Assembly: GCA_043720875.1 (NCBI GenBank) | Contig: JAYSRU010000132.1 | Location: forward strand, 1-39,577 | Direction: 5' to 3' | DNA: 39,577 nucleotides | Source of the DNA: JAYSRU01 sp043720875 | GTDB taxonomy: Bacteria > Bacteroidota > Bacteroidia > Flavobacteriales_D > Crocinitomicaceae | In this document: piece after piece, positions 26,073-34,770 of the stretch | How the letters are laid out: every line of letters starts with the position of its first letter | Numbering within the stretch: position 1 is the stretch's first letter | Made by a program: the position numbers and the translations under genes | The notes under the pieces: model-generated | Databases searched by the model: none | What the model saw: only the letters and a program-made list of their open reading frames with translations | Told to the model about the DNA's origin: nothing

Positions 26073-26824
26073 GTATTTCCAGGATACGCACGTTGCATAA
26101 ATTGCATTTCAGCTAATAATTTTCCTAAATATTCAGAATGCTTTCCTACTCTACCACCATTATTAAAGTACTGCAATACAGGAATTTTAAGTGTTGCTTC
26201 AGATAAAACTGTCGTTACTTGATCAATCCAAAGTGCTTTAATCGTTTGCAAATCAAATGCAACTCCAACAATGTTAAGTATTTCGTTAACCTCATCTTGG
26301 AAAAACAATTCTTCTGTAAATCGCCATAAATTGTTTAGTGAATTTTGAATTCGCTCGTGTGACTCTATTGTACCGTCACCCAATCTAATAACCCATTCCG
26401 CGCTGTGTTTAAAATGATATTTTACTTCCTTTAACGATTTTTCCGCTATCGCTGCTATTGTAGCATCCGTACTTTTTTGTAATTCCTCGTATAGAAAACG
26501 TTGAAACGTAGCAATCAAAAATTGACGCATAACGGTATCTCCAAAATCACCATTAGGCTGTTCAACCAAAAGTATGTTTTTATATTCAATATCAAAACGC
26601 AAAAAGGCGAGTTGATCTTCATTTCTTCCTTGAGCTTCAATTTTTCCAGCATAATTCAAAAATGACGTAGCTTGCCCCACTAAATCCAATGCAATATTGG
26701 TAAGTGCAATATCTTCTTCTAGAATTGGGCCATGGCCACACCATTCAGACAATCTTTGCCCAAGTATTAAACTATCATCACCCAAACGCAATGTGTATTC
26801 AAAAAGTGCTTCTTTTTCAGTCAT
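26066..26824 (-). CDS. paaC: Phenylacetyl-CoA epoxidase structural subunit PaaC
   Basis: PaaC (252 residues) is the catalytically inactive ferritin-like partner that forms a heterodimer with PaaA. The helical segments are visible: ALFEYTLRLGDDSLILGQRL with SEWCGHGPILEEDIALTNIA near the N-terminus, and KEVKYHFKHSAEWVIRLGDG in the middle. The latter are typical PaaC blocks. The start is 9 nt after the paaB stop, and the stop lies inside the paaD start region. It belongs to the soluble multicomponent monooxygenase that converts phenylacetyl-CoA to the ring epoxide in the aerobic hybrid pathway. Identity is clear from family features and gene order. Confidence 0.93.
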   Translation of the reverse strand: MTEKEALFEYTLRLGDDSLILGQRLSEWCGHGPILEEDIALTNIALDLVGQATSFLNYAGKIEAQGRNEDQLAFLRFDIEYKNILLVEQPNGDFGDTVMRQFLIATFQRFLYEELQKSTDATIAAIAEKSLKEVKYHFKHSAEWVIRLGDGTIESHERIQNSLNNLWRFTEELFFQDEVNEILNIVGVAFDLQTIKALWIDQVTTVLSEATLKIPVLQYFNNGGRVGKHSEYLGKLLAEMQFMQRAYPGNTW

Positions 26825-26833
26825 ACGCCTAAG

Positions 26834-27121
26834 TTACATGTGAGATATTCCGTCTGGAACATCGTAAAACGTTGGATGACGATATACTTTCGAATCTGAA
26901 GGCTCGAAAAACTCGGCAGACTCTGACGGATCAGAAGCCGTAATTAAACTAGACTCCAAAACCCAAATACTCACGCCTTCACTTCTGCGTGTATAAACAT
27001 CTCTTGCATTTGCAATTGCCATTTCTGCATCGGGTGCTCTTAATGAACCAACATGCTTGTGACTTAACCCTTGTTTGCTTCGGATAAACACTTCCCAAAG
27101 TGGCCAATTTGCTGAACTCAT
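26834..27121 (-). CDS. paaB: Phenylacetyl-CoA epoxidase subunit PaaB
   Basis: This is a 95-residue small subunit. It begins with WPLWEVFIRSKQGLSHKHVG, continues with SLRAPDAEMAIANARDVYTR, and includes RRSEGVSIWVLESS, all characteristic of PaaB. PaaB bridges the PaaA-PaaC heterodimers and is needed for activity of the complex. It sits 10 nt after paaA and 9 nt before paaC. The C-terminus PTFYDVPDGISHM is typical. Size and position make the call secure. Confidence 0.94.
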   Translation of the reverse strand: MSSANWPLWEVFIRSKQGLSHKHVGSLRAPDAEMAIANARDVYTRRSEGVSIWVLESSLITASDPSESAEFFEPSDSKVYRHPTFYDVPDGISHM

Positions 27122-27131
27122 ATGATATATT

Positions 27132-28070
27132 TTAAGCTATTTTTTTATTTTTCTGTTTCATCGCATATGCCGTAGCAGCTGCTGTAACCCATTCCCCATT
27201 ATCTTTCGCTGCTTTTCTTGCCGCTACTCGTTCTTTATTACATGGGCCGTTACCTGAAATAACTTGCATAAATTCATCCCAATTTATTTCGCCATATATC
27301 CAATTTCCCGTTTTTTCATCAAACTTCAGATCCGGGTCTGGAATTGTTAACCCAACTAAAGCTGCTTGACCAACAGTTACATTGACAAAATTTTGACGTA
27401 AATCGTCGTTTGAAATTCTTTTAATTTTCCAAAGCGTGGATTGTTTAGAATTTGGCGAATTTTCATCATTTGGCCCAAACATCATTAATGAAGGCCACCA
27501 AAATCTATTCAGGGATTCTTGCGCCATAGCCTTTTGTTCTGGAGTTCCGTTTGCTAGATGCGCTACAATTTCGAAACCTTGACGTTGATGAAAAGATTCT
27601 TCCTTACAAACACGCACCATTGCACGTGCATAAGGCCCATAAGAACAACGACACAAAGGAACTTGGTTCATAATAGCTGCGCCATCTACTAACCATCCAA
27701 TTGTACCCATATCCGCCCAAGTTAGGGTTGGATAATTAAAAATACTTGAATATTTCGCTTTTCCAGAATGCAAGTCATCAATCACTTGTTCTCTATCCGC
27801 ACCCAACGTTTCCATTGCGCTATATAGATACAACCCATGACCAGCTTCATCTTGAACTTTAGCAAGCAATACAGCCTTTCGGCGCAAATTAGGAGCTCGG
27901 GTCACCCAATTCCCCTCTGGTAGCATTCCAACTATTTCTGAATGCGCGTGTTGCGAAATCTGTCGCACTAATGTTTTGCGATACGCATCAGGCATCCAAT
28001 CTCTTGGTTCAATCTTTACTTCAGCATCAATTTTCGCTTGAAATTCTTGTTCTAATTTTTCTAAACTCAT
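27132..28070 (-). CDS. paaA: Phenylacetyl-CoA epoxidase catalytic subunit PaaA
   Basis: PaaA (312 residues) holds the diiron centre that epoxidises the aromatic ring of phenylacetyl-CoA using O2. Carboxylate-histidine motifs are visible at [10 protein letters not shown] (Glu75, His78) and [13 protein letters not shown] (Glu157/Glu158, His161), with Glu45 in [12 protein letters not shown] as a further likely ligand. The length matches the family. It is the first gene of paaABCD and has a near-consensus promoter just upstream. The NAD(P)H-dependent reductase PaaE, the ligase PaaK and the downstream ring-opening enzymes are not adjacent and must lie elsewhere if the pathway is complete. Confidence 0.95.
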   Translation of the reverse strand: MSLEKLEQEFQAKIDAEVKIEPRDWMPDAYRKTLVRQISQHAHSEIVGMLPEGNWVTRAPNLRRKAVLLAKVQDEAGHGLYLYSAMETLGADREQVIDDLHSGKAKYSSIFNYPTLTWADMGTIGWLVDGAAIMNQVPLCRCSYGPYARAMVRVCKEESFHQRQGFEIVAHLANGTPEQKAMAQESLNRFWWPSLMMFGPNDENSPNSKQSTLWKIKRISNDDLRQNFVNVTVGQAALVGLTIPDPDLKFDEKTGNWIYGEINWDEFMQVISGNGPCNKERVAARKAAKDNGEWVTAAATAYAMKQKNKKIA

Positions 28071-28090
28071 AACACTTCTAGTTAACCTAT

Positions 28091-28121
28091 CAAAGATAGC
28101 TGTAGTTTGACGAAAACCAAA
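28091..28121 (-). promoter_or_regulatory. Promoter of paaABCD
   Basis: On the minus strand TTTG (28121 to 28118), exactly 19 nt, then TATCTTTG (28098 to 28091). This matches the Bacteroidota consensus TTTG-N19-TAnnTTTG at every fixed position. The predicted start near 28084 gives a leader of about 14 nt to the paaA ATG. Confidence 0.68.
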
Positions 28122-28216
28122 AATAATTGCAAATTTTAACTTTAAACTGCTATTAATTGAATTTTAAAGCACATCCGTATAAATAATCAAAAATGCTTTT
28201 GAAATTTATGATTTTC

Positions 28217-28267
28217 TGCCACAATGTCACTCAAAACGCATTGGCAAGACCTTTGAACATAGGGAGG
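28217..28267 (+). promoter_or_regulatory. TGNCA array, sigma-54-like element and Shine-Dalgarno-like sequence upstream of grpE
   Basis: TGCCA (28217-28221), TGTCA (28225-28229) and TGGCA (28242-28246) are three TGNCA pentamers. The last is inside TTGGCA, which with CTTTGA (28251-28256) resembles a -24/-12 element but lacks the usual GC at -12. GACCTTTG (28249-28256) is also a one-mismatch -7 box. GGGAGG (28262-28267), 14 nt before the start, resembles a ribosome binding site, rare in this phylum. Heat-shock control is plausible from the genes served, but unproven. Confidence 0.4.
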
Positions 28268-28281
28268 AAACAAATTTTACA

Positions 28282-28839
28282 ATGTCGAAAGAAGCACAAA
28301 ACGAAGAAATTACTGACAACACAGCACAAGAAGGAACTCCGCAAGAAGAATTGACAGTTGAAGGAGAAACAGTTGAATCAATCGAAGAGGTAGTAGTTGA
28401 GCTTACAGAAGCACAAAAATTAGCCGAATTGAATGACCGCTATTTACGCTTGTATTCAGAATTTGATAACTACCGCAAACGAACAAATAAAGAGAAGTTG
28501 GATTTGATATCTAATGCATCTGAAGGAGTTTTACGTATTGTAATTCCTACTTTAGATGATTTCGAAAGAGCGATGGCAAACAATGAAACAGTTGAAGACA
28601 TTGCAACAATTAAAGAAGGTTTTTCACTTATTTACCATAAACTTAAACTTGCTTTGGAAGCGAAGGGACTCAAGGCTATGGAAAGTAAAAACAAGCCTTT
28701 CAATGCTGACTTGCATGAAGCTATCGCTAATGTTCCAGGTGATGCAAAGAAAAAAGGACTTAACATCGACGATGTAGAATGTGGATACTATTTACACGAA
28801 AAAGTAATTCGTTTTGCGAAAGTAGTTGTAGGACAATAG
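28282..28839 (+). CDS. grpE: Nucleotide exchange factor GrpE
   Basis: GrpE releases ADP from the Hsp70 chaperone DnaK. The 185-residue protein opens with an acidic, disordered stretch rich in Glu, Thr and Gln (residues 1-45), then a long coiled-coil helix (LAELNDRYLRLYSEFDNYRK at about 50-70, preceding RTNKEKLDL), and the C-terminal beta-domain with NPxxHEA-like NADLHEAIA and GYYLHEKVIRFAKVVVG. Length is typical. It precedes dnaJ by 21 nt, the usual pairing. dnaK is not in the window. The upstream region has an unusual set of TGNCA repeats and a ribosome-binding-site-like sequence. Confidence 0.96.
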   Translation: MSKEAQNEEITDNTAQEGTPQEELTVEGETVESIEEVVVELTEAQKLAELNDRYLRLYSEFDNYRKRTNKEKLDLISNASEGVLRIVIPTLDDFERAMANNETVEDIATIKEGFSLIYHKLKLALEAKGLKAMESKNKPFNADLHEAIANVPGDAKKKGLNIDDVECGYYLHEKVIRFAKVVVGQ

Positions 28840-28860
28840 TCATCTGATTATAAAATTATT

Positions 28861-29979
28861 ATGAGCTCAAAAAGAGATTATTACGAAGTATTAGGTGTTT
28901 CAAAAGGTGCAGCTGAAGGTGAGATTAAAAAAGCTTATCGAAAATTAGCGCTTCAATTTCACCCGGATAAGAATCCGGATGACAAAGGCGCGGAAGATAA
29001 ATTTAAAGAAGCTGCAGAAGCATACGAAGTACTAAGTAATAAGGAAAAACGTTCTCGCTATGACCAATATGGTCATGCAGGTATGGGCGGAAGTGGCCAA
29101 GGTGGCGGAGGCGGTTTTGGCGGAATGAATATGGATGACATATTTAGTCAGTTTGGAGATGTTTTCGGCAGCAGTTTTGGTGGTCAACGTGGTGGCGGAG
29201 GCGGTCAACGTGCTGCTAGAGGAACCAACTTAAGAGTTAAAATAAAAATGACGCTGGATGAAATTCATGATGGTGTTAAGAAAAAAATAAAAGTAACTAA
29301 ACTTGTTAATGGCGAAGGCGTAACCTATAAAACATGTGATACGTGTAAAGGTTCGGGCCGTGTTACCCGTATGGCACAGACCTTTTTAGGTGCGATGCAA
29401 ACACAAGCGGCTTGTCCAACCTGTCAAGGTGCTGGTAAAAAAATAGATCATCGTCCAACTGGAGTAGATGAGTTTGGCTTGATCCGTAAAGAAGAAGTCA
29501 TTGAAATTGAAATTCCTGCGGGAGTTGAAGATGGAATGCAATTAAGTGTATCTGGAAGAGGAAATGCAGGTCCATTCAATGGAATTGCAGGAGACTTACT
29601 GGTAGTAATTGAAGAAATACAACATGAAAACCTTCGCAGAGATGGAGACAATTTACACTATGATGCTTTTATCAATTTTGCGGATGCAGTTTTAGGGGAA
29701 AGCGTGGAAATTGAAGCGTTGAAAGGAAAGTTGAAAATAAAAATTGACGCTGGTACACAAAGTGGTAAAACATTACGTTTAAAAGGAAAAGGATTACCTG
29801 TTCTTCAAGGATATGGCAGCGGAGATTTATTCGTTCACATTAACATTTGGACGCCTAAAAAAGTAACCAAAGAAGAGCGTGAAATTTTGGAAGGTTTTCA
29901 GAAAAGCGAGAATTTTATCCCAAGTCCGGATGATAAAGACAAAGGATTTTTCCAACGTGTGAAAGACATGTTTAATTAA
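28861..29979 (+). CDS. dnaJ: Chaperone DnaJ with two of four zinc-binding repeats
   Basis: DnaJ delivers substrates to DnaK and stimulates its ATPase. The J-domain (about 5-70) contains the HPD tripeptide at 34-36, followed by a Gly/Phe-rich segment (74-118). The central zinc domain normally has four CxxCxGxG repeats; here only CDTCKGSG (Cys159/162) and CPTCQGAG (Cys185/188) are present, while the first and fourth repeats are replaced by sequence without cysteines. One four-cysteine zinc site can still form. The C-terminal substrate domains have [20 protein letters not shown] and [14 protein letters not shown]. At 372 residues it is full length. I recall this reduced zinc region from other Flavobacteriia, but did not check. 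Confidence 0.95.
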   Translation: MSSKRDYYEVLGVSKGAAEGEIKKAYRKLALQFHPDKNPDDKGAEDKFKEAAEAYEVLSNKEKRSRYDQYGHAGMGGSGQGGGGGFGGMNMDDIFSQFGDVFGSSFGGQRGGGGGQRAARGTNLRVKIKMTLDEIHDGVKKKIKVTKLVNGEGVTYKTCDTCKGSGRVTRMAQTFLGAMQTQAACPTCQGAGKKIDHRPTGVDEFGLIRKEEVIEIEIPAGVEDGMQLSVSGRGNAGPFNGIAGDLLVVIEEIQHENLRRDGDNLHYDAFINFADAVLGESVEIEALKGKLKIKIDAGTQSGKTLRLKGKGLPVLQGYGSGDLFVHINIWTPKKVTKEEREILEGFQKSENFIPSPDDKDKGFFQRVKDMFN

Positions 29980-30000
29980 ATTGCAATTAGGTTTAGCGCA

Positions 30001-30909
30001 ATGAAATTTATTGAAAATGCCAAAACTGGTCAAAATAAAGGTTTTCAAATCGCGTTAAGTCTGATTCTCGTAATCAGTGCGATCTACGGTATTGGACAAG
30101 TACCACTTGGTTATTTCTTAGATAAATACCACATCACAGGTAAAACGGTTGAAATAATTCTTGGCCAACTGGTAAGTGAAATTGGAAAAACATCCACGTT
30201 AGTTTTGATATTGTTTCCATTTATTGTTGGCTTATTAAGTTTGATTTTCGCAATTCGTTACTTGCATAAACGATCCGCCAATACACTGTTAACCGGGAGA
30301 GAATCATTTGATTTCAAACGATTTTGGTTTTCATTTTCACTTTGGGGAGCTTTTATACTTGTTATTTTTTTCGCTGAAAAAATGGCTAATTCTTCGCGAT
30401 TTGTATTTCAATTTGATGCAAAAGCATTTTTAAACCTAGCCGCTGTTTGTCTTTTTATTTTACCGCTGCAGGTACTTTTTGAAGAATTACTCTTTAGAGG
30501 CTACCTACTCCAACAATTTGGAATACGTACTAAGAAAGCATTTTTTGCAGTAGCGATGCAGGGCATTTTATTTGGACTCATGCACTTATCCAATCCAGAA
30601 GTAGATTCGCTTGGTTCGTTAGTGCTGGTATACTATATTGTTATGGGCTCATTCTTAGGCCTTATCACCTATTTGGATGATGGGATTGAACTTGCTGTAG
30701 GTTTTCATGCTGCAAACAACATCATAAATACCTTGTTAATCACAAACCTATCTTCTGTATTTCAAGTTGACGCGTTATACAAAGACAAGATGCCGATGCA
30801 TTTCTCCTGGGCTTCCTGGGTAGAAATTTTTGTATTACTCCCTTTGCTAGTCTATGTTTTTCACAGGGTTTACAAATGGAAAAATTGGTCGGATTTGTGG
30901 GTGAAGTAG
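30001..30909 (+). CDS. CPBP-family intramembrane glutamic protease
   Basis: This 302-residue membrane protein has about seven or eight hydrophobic segments. The CPBP (Abi/CAAX) motifs are visible: FEELLFRGYL with Glu161, Glu162 and Arg166, FGLMHLSN with His195, and GFHAANN with His236 and Asn240. These residues form the active site in the Rce1-like family. Bacterial members process or control various membrane substrates; the substrate here is unknown. The gene starts 21 nt after dnaJ and may be cotranscribed, which suggests, without proving, a role in envelope stress or protein quality control. It is convergent with the large secreted-protein gene. Confidence 0.88.
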   Translation: MKFIENAKTGQNKGFQIALSLILVISAIYGIGQVPLGYFLDKYHITGKTVEIILGQLVSEIGKTSTLVLILFPFIVGLLSLIFAIRYLHKRSANTLLTGRESFDFKRFWFSFSLWGAFILVIFFAEKMANSSRFVFQFDAKAFLNLAAVCLFILPLQVLFEELLFRGYLLQQFGIRTKKAFFAVAMQGILFGLMHLSNPEVDSLGSLVLVYYIVMGSFLGLITYLDDGIELAVGFHAANNIINTLLITNLSSVFQVDALYKDKMPMHFSWASWVEIFVLLPLLVYVFHRVYKWKNWSDLWVK

Positions 30910-30926
30910 GGACCGTAAAAAAATTC

Positions 30927-30969
30927 AAAAAAAAATAGCCTGTTCCAGCATAACTAAAACAGGCTATTT
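30927..30969 (-). terminator. Rho-independent terminator of the type B secreted-protein gene
   Basis: AAATAGCCTGTT (30933-30944) pairs with AACAGGCTATTT (30958-30969) as a perfect 12-bp stem with a 13-nt loop. The minus strand continues into a T run (plus-strand A at 30927-30935). On the plus strand no T run follows, so it is directional for the gene at 30985. Confidence 0.85.
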
Positions 30970-30984
30970 GAAGCAATTTTCTAG

Positions 30985-33900
30985 CTATCTCAATATATTG
31001 ACATGCCCTACTTTCTGAATACGCTTACCACTGGCTTTAGCTTTAAATTCTAACTTCCAAATGTACGTACCGTCTTGCATAATCTCTCCACCATATCTTC
31101 CATCCCAACCAACATCTGGGTTTTTTGATTCGAAGATAACAGCTCCCCATCGGTTAAAAATTAATAAATCATAATTGCTCACTTCAATTCCACTGGTGAT
31201 ACTGGGTGTAAACATTGCATTGTTTCCGTCGCCATCAGGAGTGAACGTATTCGGAACATAAAAAATAATTGCTTCATCCACCCCCATTAACAAGGTACTT
31301 GTATCCAAACATCCGTAGCTGTTTTCAACCACCAATTCTACATGGAAACTTAAATAGCCTTGAACATCTTCAAAATCAAAAAAGTGATAGGGATTAGTTT
31401 CTGAGGAGTATTCGCCATCACCAAAATTCCAAGAAGACGTGAAAACATTATCTTCACTTGTAGACAAATTTGTAAATTGACTTTCCAAATCAATGGTGTT
31501 TAAAGCGGTGTTTGAGGCCGTAAAACTTGCTGTTGGCGACGGATATAAACATGCCGAGCCAAGTCCTACTCCACTCGATGCACAACCAAAATCGCTGTAA
31601 GCGGTATACGATAATCCGTAACAACCTGTTTGATTCAAAAACATAGAATCTAAACCAAAAGAGATTCCGTTATACGTTGCTAGTGTATCGTTTTGCCAAA
31701 TTTGTGTAATTGTCCAATCAATATGATCTATTAAAGGGTTTTGATCTTCGAAGTAATACATGAACGGAACACAACTTGACGCAGAAGTTGTCATGGGTGT
31801 TACCACAGGATTTGGATGAACATTGACACTCACATACGCCGTATTTACGCAACCATAGCCATCCGTTCCAACTACGCTCAAGTTTGTTAGTCCAATTCCT
31901 GGGGAAATTGAGCTATTGTTAGCACTTCCATTCGACCAAACATAACTCACTCCACCGGTTGCCAAAAGCATAACTGGTTCGTTAAAGCAGCTGCTCGTAT
32001 CTACTGAAGCGCAACTGATTATTGGCAGTTGATTTACAGTGACAGTTGCTATTGCGCTACCAACACATCCATTTGCATCGGTTCCCACAACTGTATATGA
32101 CTGCGAAGTAATAGGATAAAACACTATTCCTTGCGCTATTCCATTGCTCCAAGAATACGTCAAAGCGCCCATTGCAAGTAATGTTATAGGCTCATTCACA
32201 CAAATCGTAGGATTGGAAACAACCAATATTGGTAAAGCATTTACCATAATATTGATTGAAGTACTGTTTGGACAAATGCCACCAACTGTATAGGTTACCG
32301 TATGCGCTCCCGAACTAACGGCTGAAGGATTGAATACTCCAGTCGATGCGTTCGAAATGCCAGCGCCCATCCAAGTTCCACCGACTGGTGACGCTACGAT
32401 ATCAAACACTGGATCGTTGGAGCAAAAAGGTCCTGCAGGCGTAAGCGTTGGAAAAACCGGAGGAACGACTACAATTGTCATACTATCTTCATAGGCACAA
32501 AAACCAGGGTGTGCTGGAATAGAATATTTAATTAAAAAACTTCCAACACCAGCAGCTGTGGGGTCAAAAACTCCGGCAGCTGTAACTGCGGAACCAGACC
32601 ATATTCCTGCTTGACCGGTTCCAGTCACTAATACAGTTAAATTAACTGCTGCTGAATTAGAACAAAATGGACCGGCTGGATTGACGGTAATCCCTGGCAA
32701 ATTTAACACTTGTACTTGCACTTGATCCGAAACCACACAACCCGCAATCGTGCTCGTGACGGTATACCACTCGGTTGAATTTATTGCTTGCACAAACGAT
32801 TGAGCTGCATTTGTTAGAACGCCTAAATTCCCATGTGGCATCCAAGCTAAAGTTCCTGTTCCGCTGGCTAACAAATTCAGTGTACTTCCAGGGCAAACCA
32901 TTTGGTCCACTCCAGCGTTTACAGTGGGCGATAACACACTAACTCGTACACTATCTACAGCAGTGCAACCCATTGTATTTGTAAGGGTCACCACATAAGT
33001 TTCTGAAAGAGTTGGAGTAACCAAAGTTGTGGGAGAATTTGGATTTGCTAAACTAGTACTAGCGTTCCATAGCAATGTTCCTGAGCCGCTTGCATTCAGA
33101 TTAATACTTGCACCGTTACAAATTGTTTGGTCAATACCCGCATCTACTACAACTGGAATTGGTGCCACTACCACCGTATCAATGGTAACAGAGCAACCTG
33201 CACCGTTTAATGGAATTAGCGTAACCGAATAATTTCCACCAGTATTAACTGCTAGCGTGCTGGTTGTTGCACCGGTACTCCATGTATATCCTGCCCAACC
33301 AGAAGGGGCAGTTAAGGTATAAGGAAACTGACACATATTTGCTGCACCCATTCCTAAGACCATTGGCTCGCAGGTTGCATCTACATAGGCATATCCAGCA
33401 TGTCCGCCTAATGTGCAATCGCCTACAGTAAATTCGACTGTAACGTTTTGACCCACATACAGATCTAATGGAATGGCGATAGTTTGCCAAGGTAAATACT
33501 GAAACATTCCAATAACAACCCAACCCGCTTGACCGTCGGATGCAAAGGCATCGTAATTACCACAAGGCATCTGATTGTGAGCCTGATCATAAACCCTTAC
33601 TTTGAAATAGGACTGTTGAATATTTGAATGACTATTTCCCCCGTTTTCTAAAACCACTGCATAATGCAAAATCATTAGACTGTTCGTTGCACTTACTAAA
33701 AATGTCTTTTGAATTTGAGAGGCTGAAAAAACACCCGCAGCATTAGAAGAAGTTTCTTGAAAATCACCAATAACACCTGAACAAGAGCCCCCAGGATAAA
33801 CCATAGGAAAACCGCCAATATCGTCTGTGCCTCCAATTGAAATTGCTTGATTCACGTTGCCTGCCATTGTTGTGGGCGAACCCGTAACTTGTAACGTGCT

Positions 33901-34461
33901 TGTTGTAGATACACCACCTTGAAATGCAAACTGATCTGTAATGACTGGTGTTTGATCAATAAAACCACTGAACAAATCCCAATCACTAAAATTACAAGCC
34001 TCAAAATCAGGATTAGTACACGGTCCGTTCATCGCTTTTTCTGTCGACAAATGATCGTGTTCTTTATAGTCTTCCTTAAACTTGAAATAAGACTTACTTA
34101 AGTAGTTTAGGTTGGTTTCGTTGGTTACCGAATCAAACAGCACTTGCATATTGTATTCAGCTAATTTGTTCAAAGATTTTGAAAGTAACTCTAAGAAAAA
34201 ACTTTGACGCACTCTATTTGCAATAAAATCTCTTTCATCTTTAGAAACGTTTTCTGGAAGTTTAAGTGTTACTTTACCAACGACGTCGAAATCATAAATC
34301 TTTGACTCAACTAAGGTCTTCAAGTAATATTGGTCTTGTTTTGTCGTTTGTGATAATACAATGTTCTCTTTACTTAAAAAAAACAATAAAAGCATTGTTC
34401 CCAATCCAAGGTTAAAATTTCTTGAATATGTAATTAGGAATCTAGTAGTAATAGTATTCAT
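30985..34461 (-). CDS. Large T9SS type B-sorted surface protein with Ig-like and PKD domains
   Basis: I take the ATG at 34461 (1158 residues); an in-frame GTG at 34488 would add nine residues but falls on the predicted transcription start. The N-terminus has a hydrophobic signal (GLGTMLLLFFLS) after a long polar stretch. A jelly-roll-like region around 140-370 is followed by a chain of Ig-like repeats beginning with blocks such as VDAGIDQTIC and VNAGVDQMVCPG, then a PKD domain (SWNFGDGEYSSETNPYHFF). The last 94 residues (NTFTPDGDGNN to the end, with FNRWGAVIFES and GTYIWKLEF) are the gliding-motility C-terminal domain that marks type B export. It is probably an adhesin; ligand unknown. Confidence 0.88.
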   Translation of the reverse strand: MNTITTRFLITYSRNFNLGLGTMLLLFFLSKENIVLSQTTKQDQYYLKTLVESKIYDFDVVGKVTLKLPENVSKDERDFIANRVRQSFFLELLSKSLNKLAEYNMQVLFDSVTNETNLNYLSKSYFKFKEDYKEHDHLSTEKAMNGPCTNPDFEACNFSDWDLFSGFIDQTPVITDQFAFQGGVSTTSTLQVTGSPTTMAGNVNQAISIGGTDDIGGFPMVYPGGSCSGVIGDFQETSSNAAGVFSASQIQKTFLVSATNSLMILHYAVVLENGGNSHSNIQQSYFKVRVYDQAHNQMPCGNYDAFASDGQAGWVVIGMFQYLPWQTIAIPLDLYVGQNVTVEFTVGDCTLGGHAGYAYVDATCEPMVLGMGAANMCQFPYTLTAPSGWAGYTWSTGATTSTLAVNTGGNYSVTLIPLNGAGCSVTIDTVVVAPIPVVVDAGIDQTICNGASINLNASGSGTLLWNASTSLANPNSPTTLVTPTLSETYVVTLTNTMGCTAVDSVRVSVLSPTVNAGVDQMVCPGSTLNLLASGTGTLAWMPHGNLGVLTNAAQSFVQAINSTEWYTVTSTIAGCVVSDQVQVQVLNLPGITVNPAGPFCSNSAAVNLTVLVTGTGQAGIWSGSAVTAAGVFDPTAAGVGSFLIKYSIPAHPGFCAYEDSMTIVVVPPVFPTLTPAGPFCSNDPVFDIVASPVGGTWMGAGISNASTGVFNPSAVSSGAHTVTYTVGGICPNSTSINIMVNALPILVVSNPTICVNEPITLLAMGALTYSWSNGIAQGIVFYPITSQSYTVVGTDANGCVGSAIATVTVNQLPIISCASVDTSSCFNEPVMLLATGGVSYVWSNGSANNSSISPGIGLTNLSVVGTDGYGCVNTAYVSVNVHPNPVVTPMTTSASSCVPFMYYFEDQNPLIDHIDWTITQIWQNDTLATYNGISFGLDSMFLNQTGCYGLSYTAYSDFGCASSGVGLGSACLYPSPTASFTASNTALNTIDLESQFTNLSTSEDNVFTSSWNFGDGEYSSETNPYHFFDFEDVQGYLSFHVELVVENSYGCLDTSTLLMGVDEAIIFYVPNTFTPDGDGNNAMFTPSITSGIEVSNYDLLIFNRWGAVIFESKNPDVGWDGRYGGEIMQDGTYIWKLEFKAKASGKRIQKVGHVNILR

Positions 34462-34499
34462 AATTAGTAGTATTTGATAAGTGAACACCTAATGTCAAC

Positions 34500-34528
34500 C
34501 AAAGTCATGAATAAATAAAATTTTTCAA
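34500..34528 (-). promoter_or_regulatory. Candidate promoter of the type B secreted-protein gene
   Basis: On the minus strand TTG (34528 to 34526), 18 nt, then TGACTTTG (34507 to 34500), one mismatch from TAnnTTTG. The start site would be near 34493, leaving about 32 nt to the ATG at 34461. Confidence 0.45.
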
Positions 34529-34706
34529 CTTCTATTTTTCACAATTATTTAACAAATAGACCAATGCATGTTAATTGATAGATTAGCTGCATTTTATTGA
34601 CGACGAATGAACTTTAATGAGTTCAATAACTTGATTACAAGCTATTTAAGCATTTAAAATGTTTATGCATACATAATTTAAGGACATAATTCACTTCTAA
34701 ACGAAC
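34529..34706 (+). other. AT-rich intergenic stretch with nothing further recognised
   Basis: The gap between the ATG at 34461 and the stop of the next minus-strand gene at 34771 is 309 nt. Apart from the promoter (34500-34528) and the terminator (34707-34741) listed separately, I see no coding frame, RNA structure or repeat in the remaining stretch. Confidence 0.5.
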
Positions 34707-34741
34707 AAAAAAATCCCTCAACTATTTCTAATTGAGGGATT
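34707..34741 (-). terminator. Rho-independent terminator of the 34771-35700 gene
   Basis: AATCCCTCAA (34712-34721) pairs with TTGAGGGATT (34732-34741) as a perfect 10-bp stem. The minus strand runs on into a T tract (plus-strand A at 34707-34713). It lies 29 nt after the stop of the secreted-protein gene. Confidence 0.85.
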
Positions 34742-34770
34742 CGAAAGAAGTATTTAAAAATTAGGTCATC

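Noticed and set aside
28241..28256. A genuine sigma-54 promoter upstream of grpE
   Set aside because: The -24 half (TTGGCA) is good, but the -12 half reads TTGA instead of TTGC, and no enhancer-binding protein gene is nearby. Kept only as a candidate within the regulatory block.
30925..30969. Terminator for dnaJ or the CPBP gene on the plus strand
   Set aside because: The hairpin is perfect, but the T run follows only on the minus strand.
33029..33523. Short open frames overlapping the large type B gene
   Set aside because: They lie out of frame inside a continuous coding region with recognisable domains, and the predicted peptides are Trp/Cys/Ser-rich nonsense.
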